Source: JAQBVV01 sp965249205
GTDB lineage: Bacteria; Acidobacteriota; Vicinamibacteria; Vicinamibacterales; UBA2999
Assembly: GCA_965249205.1 (NCBI GenBank)
Contig: CBDFLL010000004.1
Location: 434,001-498,000, forward strand
Length of the DNA stretch: 64,000 nucleotides
Reading direction: 5' to 3'
In this document: positions 61,986 to 64,000 of the stretch, one piece after another
How positions within the stretch are numbered: the stretch's first letter is position 1
Layout: every line of letters starts with the position of its first letter
The notes under the pieces: generated by a model
Seen by the model: the letters and a program-made list of their open reading frames with translations, nothing else
Databases searched by the model: none
Told to the model about the DNA's origin: nothing
Position numbers and translations under genes: made by a program

Positions 61986-63221
61986 TCAGCCTGCGCGTTG
62001 GAGATAGTCCGTAGTGAAAGCGCCGATGTCGGCGTAGATCTGCGACAGGGTGTCAGGGTCGGCAAGAAAGACGACGCGGAAGGATCCCAGCTCCGCCGGC
62101 ATGCCAAAGCCGGATCCGTACACGCAGAGGATTCCGGTTTCTCTCAACAGCGCGAGCACGTAGTCTTCGTCTGTTCGCCCCGGGGGGAGCGATACCATCG
62201 GCATTGCGTAAAAGGCGGCGCGCGGCGGCACGCACCGCATGCCAGGTATCGAATTGAGCGCCTCAGCGGTGACAGCCCCCCGATCGGCCAGCGCCCGTCG
62301 AAAGGCCTCTTGGTGCGAACGGTCACCCATAAGCGCCGCGGTGACGGCGAATTGCATCGGGCCGGGGCTGCACAGACGACCATCGGCGAGTTTCATCACA
62401 GCCGTCATGACGTCATCCAGTCGCGGCGTGGCGCCGATCACCATCCAGCCGACGCGCCAACCGGGCGCGAGGTACGCCTTCGAGAGGCTCGAGAACGAGA
62501 TGATCGGTGCGTCTGGTTCCAAGGCTCCCAGCAGCGGGACGGCGCCCTCGAACCCGAGGTCCGAGTACACCTCGTCGGCGAGGATGGTCAGATTGTGTTT
62601 CTCGGCTAAGTCGATCAGCTCGCGGCGCACGGCCGTTGTATAGACCGCGCCGGTCGGGTTGTTCGGATCGATGACCACGAGTACGCGTGTGCGAGGCGTG
62701 ACGAGGCTGCGCAGTTGATCGAGATCGGGAGCCCATCCGCGCTCAGGGTCGGTCTGGTAATAGCGTGGCGTCGCGTTGATCTTCGCGAGGACCGCCGTGT
62801 ACAAGGGGTAGGTGGGTGTGGGCACTAGCACCTCGTCGCCCCCATTCACCAGCGCGTTGAGCGCGATGTCGATGCCTTCCGACGTGCCGTCCGTTATCAG
62901 GACTCGGCTCGGGGACACAGCGACGCCGCGCGCCGAGTATTCCGCCGCCACGGCCTCGCGCGCCTCGAGAAGACCAGCGGATGGCAAATACCCGTTGTGG
63001 CCGTCGCGCATGGCTCGTTGCGCGGCCTCGATCATGTGTGGCGGTGTCTCGAATCCGGCCGCTACTGGGTCGCCAATGTTCATGTAGCGCACAGTTAGGC
63101 CCCGCGCCTGCACAGCCCGCGCTTCCGCGACGATATTGCGGATGGCATACGAGAATCGATCGATGCGACGCGCCACCGGAACCGGGCTCGTGGACTTTTC
63201 TGTGAGCATCTTGGCCTCCAT
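61986..63221 (-). CDS. class I/II pyridoxal-phosphate aminotransferase
   Basis: A fold-type I aminotransferase of 411 residues (AlaA/AspC-like). Visible features: GDPVAAGFETPPHMIEA, LPSAGLLEAREAVAAEY, the PNNPTGAVY strand, ILADEVYSDLGF and the PLP lysine in SFSSLSKAYLAPGWRVGW. The substrate is not determined; alanine or aspartate transaminase is plausible. The start at 63221 or the ATG at 63209 are both possible. It is divergent from the VWA gene. Confidence 0.88.
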   Translation of the reverse strand: MEAKMLTEKSTSPVPVARRIDRFSYAIRNIVAEARAVQARGLTVRYMNIGDPVAAGFETPPHMIEAAQRAMRDGHNGYLPSAGLLEAREAVAAEYSARGVAVSPSRVLITDGTSEGIDIALNALVNGGDEVLVPTPTYPLYTAVLAKINATPRYYQTDPERGWAPDLDQLRSLVTPRTRVLVVIDPNNPTGAVYTTAVRRELIDLAEKHNLTILADEVYSDLGFEGAVPLLGALEPDAPIISFSSLSKAYLAPGWRVGWMVIGATPRLDDVMTAVMKLADGRLCSPGPMQFAVTAALMGDRSHQEAFRRALADRGAVTAEALNSIPGMRCVPPRAAFYAMPMVSLPPGRTDEDYVLALLRETGILCVYGSGFGMPAELGSFRVVFLADPDTLSQIYADIGAFTTDYLQRAG

Positions 63222-63405
63222 CTTACACGGCGTGTCACTAGGGCCCGGTGACTTGGATTTTGCGGGGTGGGGCGGGGTTGGCGAGTGTAGGATTTACACG
63301 ACTGGCGAGCGATCCCCCGCCCTTTGGATAGGAACGATCTCTGTAAGTAGTTGATTCTGCACGGCTACCTGCGCTGGCAAGCACATTGAATGCGATACTG
63401 GAGTG

Positions 63406-64000
63406 ATGATCGACGCTCGTCAAGCCCTCGTGACGCTGGTGGCGTCGGTGTCGATGCTCCCGGGAGTCGTACGCGCGCAGGATTCGTCCCCGGTACGAGT
63501 AGGTGGGGAACCCGCGGTTGTGTTCAAAGCGGGTGTGGACGTGGTGACGCTGACTGCCGCGGTCCGCGACGAGCGCGGACAGGTTGTCCGCGATCTGGAG
63601 CGCGCCGATTTCGAGGTGATCGATTCGGGAGTGGCGCGCGGTATCAGCGACTTCCATACGAGCGTGGCACCGATCAGCCTTGGTGTTCTGCTCGACATCA
63701 GCGGAAGCATGGCGGTCGGGGGCAATATCGATCGGGCCCGTGCGGCCGTCGGCGTTGCGATGGGCATGTTGAGTGGCGCCGACGATGAGGCGGCGCTGTA
63801 TACGTTCGATGCCAAGCTACAGCAGGCGGTGGCGTTCACGACGAATCTCGATGCTGTCAGGAGAGTCAGTCTCGACGGCGAGCCTTGGGGCACGACGTCT
63901 TTGTACGATGCGATCGGAGCGGCAGCCAGACATGTCGCGCAGCGCGCGAATGGCCATCGCGCCCTGCTGGTGATCACCGACGGTGTTGATACGGCCAGCC
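63406..64000 (+). CDS. VWA domain protein (VWFA-related acidobacterial type), cut by window edge
   Basis: An ATG at 63406 opens a frame that runs off the right edge (198 codons visible). The signal peptide (ALVTLVASVSMLPGVVRA) is followed by VVTLTAAVRDERGQVVRDLE and RADFEVID, then a von Willebrand A domain with the MIDAS motif DISGSM and LLVITDGVD. This is the VWFA-related pattern common in Acidobacteria, usually exported and of unknown role. Confidence 0.8.
   Translation, partial: MIDARQALVTLVASVSMLPGVVRAQDSSPVRVGGEPAVVFKAGVDVVTLTAAVRDERGQVVRDLERADFEVIDSGVARGISDFHTSVAPISLGVLLDISGSMAVGGNIDRARAAVGVAMGMLSGADDEAALYTFDAKLQQAVAFTTNLDAVRRVSLDGEPWGTTSLYDAIGAAARHVAQRANGHRALLVITDGVDTAS

Noticed and set aside
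63340..63405. Possible sigma-54 (-24/-12) promoter before the VWA gene
   Set aside because: A GG element is present, but the distance to the next GC does not fit the fixed 10-bp spacing.

Overview
The window is about 64 kb of GC-rich (roughly 60%) bacterial DNA covering a chromosome origin and its flanks. The likely source is Acidobacteriota, probably class Vicinamibacteria. That is an inference from the VWFA-related acidobacterial-type protein at the right edge, the DUF885 fragment at the left edge, the GyrA/Jag/ParB sequence style, and the mix of IS5/IS481 elements with small palindromic repeats. No rRNA or tRNA gene was recognised.

Layout. (1) 1-6700: start of a DUF885 gene (minus strand, cut by the edge), then rsmI-glmU-glmS-pcrA, covering rRNA methylation, UDP-GlcNAc/cell-wall precursors and a repair helicase. 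(2) 6700-15100: gyrA-gyrB-dnaN-dnaA on the minus strand, leading up to a candidate oriC. There is an AT-rich tract between dnaN and dnaA, and an inverted pair of DnaA-box-like sites between dnaA and rpmH. (3) 15076-24011: rpmH-rnpA-yidD-yidC-jag-mnmE-mnmG-rsmG, two parS sites, then parA-parB. jag carries an apparent one-base frameshift. (4) 24153-31744: the F1 part of ATP synthase (atpHAGDC) without any Fo gene, followed closely by an O-antigen-type ABC exporter (Wzm/Wzt) and the heptose adenylyltransferase RfaE2. (5) 32062-38287: mfd, a SurA-like chaperone, a specialised NusG paralogue of UpxY/RfaH type, and a Dus enzyme, the last three joined by overlapping stop/start codons.

(6) 38300-45000 is an accessory minus-strand block of small enzymes: deaminase, DUF1858, DinB-like, GNAT, NHL propeller lipoprotein, YciI, creatininase-like, ABM and Dabb. 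(7) 44858-52152 is a signalling locus. It holds a sigma-54 activator translationally coupled to a repetitive, Arg/Pro-rich disordered protein; a small excisionase-type HTH protein coupled to a stand-alone H-box (DHp-like) protein behind a good sigma-28-type promoter; a FliA-type sigma factor; a hybrid histidine kinase; and a diguanylate cyclase. (8) 52149-54782 is a mobile-element pile-up: a 166-bp palindromic element, an IS5-family element and an IS481-family element, all abutting at CTAG, then a second small repeat. (9) 54794-64000: FabZ-like dehydratase, GAF-GAF-PP2C phosphatase, TPR/beta-barrel protein, CHASE3-like receptor, a decayed porin end, an orphan nuoG, an aminotransferase and a truncated VWA protein.

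The most unusual pattern is a set of small palindromic elements (about 150-166 bp) bounded by CTAG or YTAR. In all four cases one CTAG end is also the TAG stop codon of the neighbouring gene (31741, 43980, 47954, 52149). Two copies keep the same 10-bp internal stem through compensating changes. One CTAG at such an element end has been hit in turn by two unrelated IS elements, so the ancestral junction can be reconstructed. Everything here was read by eye; similarity searches and folding were not run.
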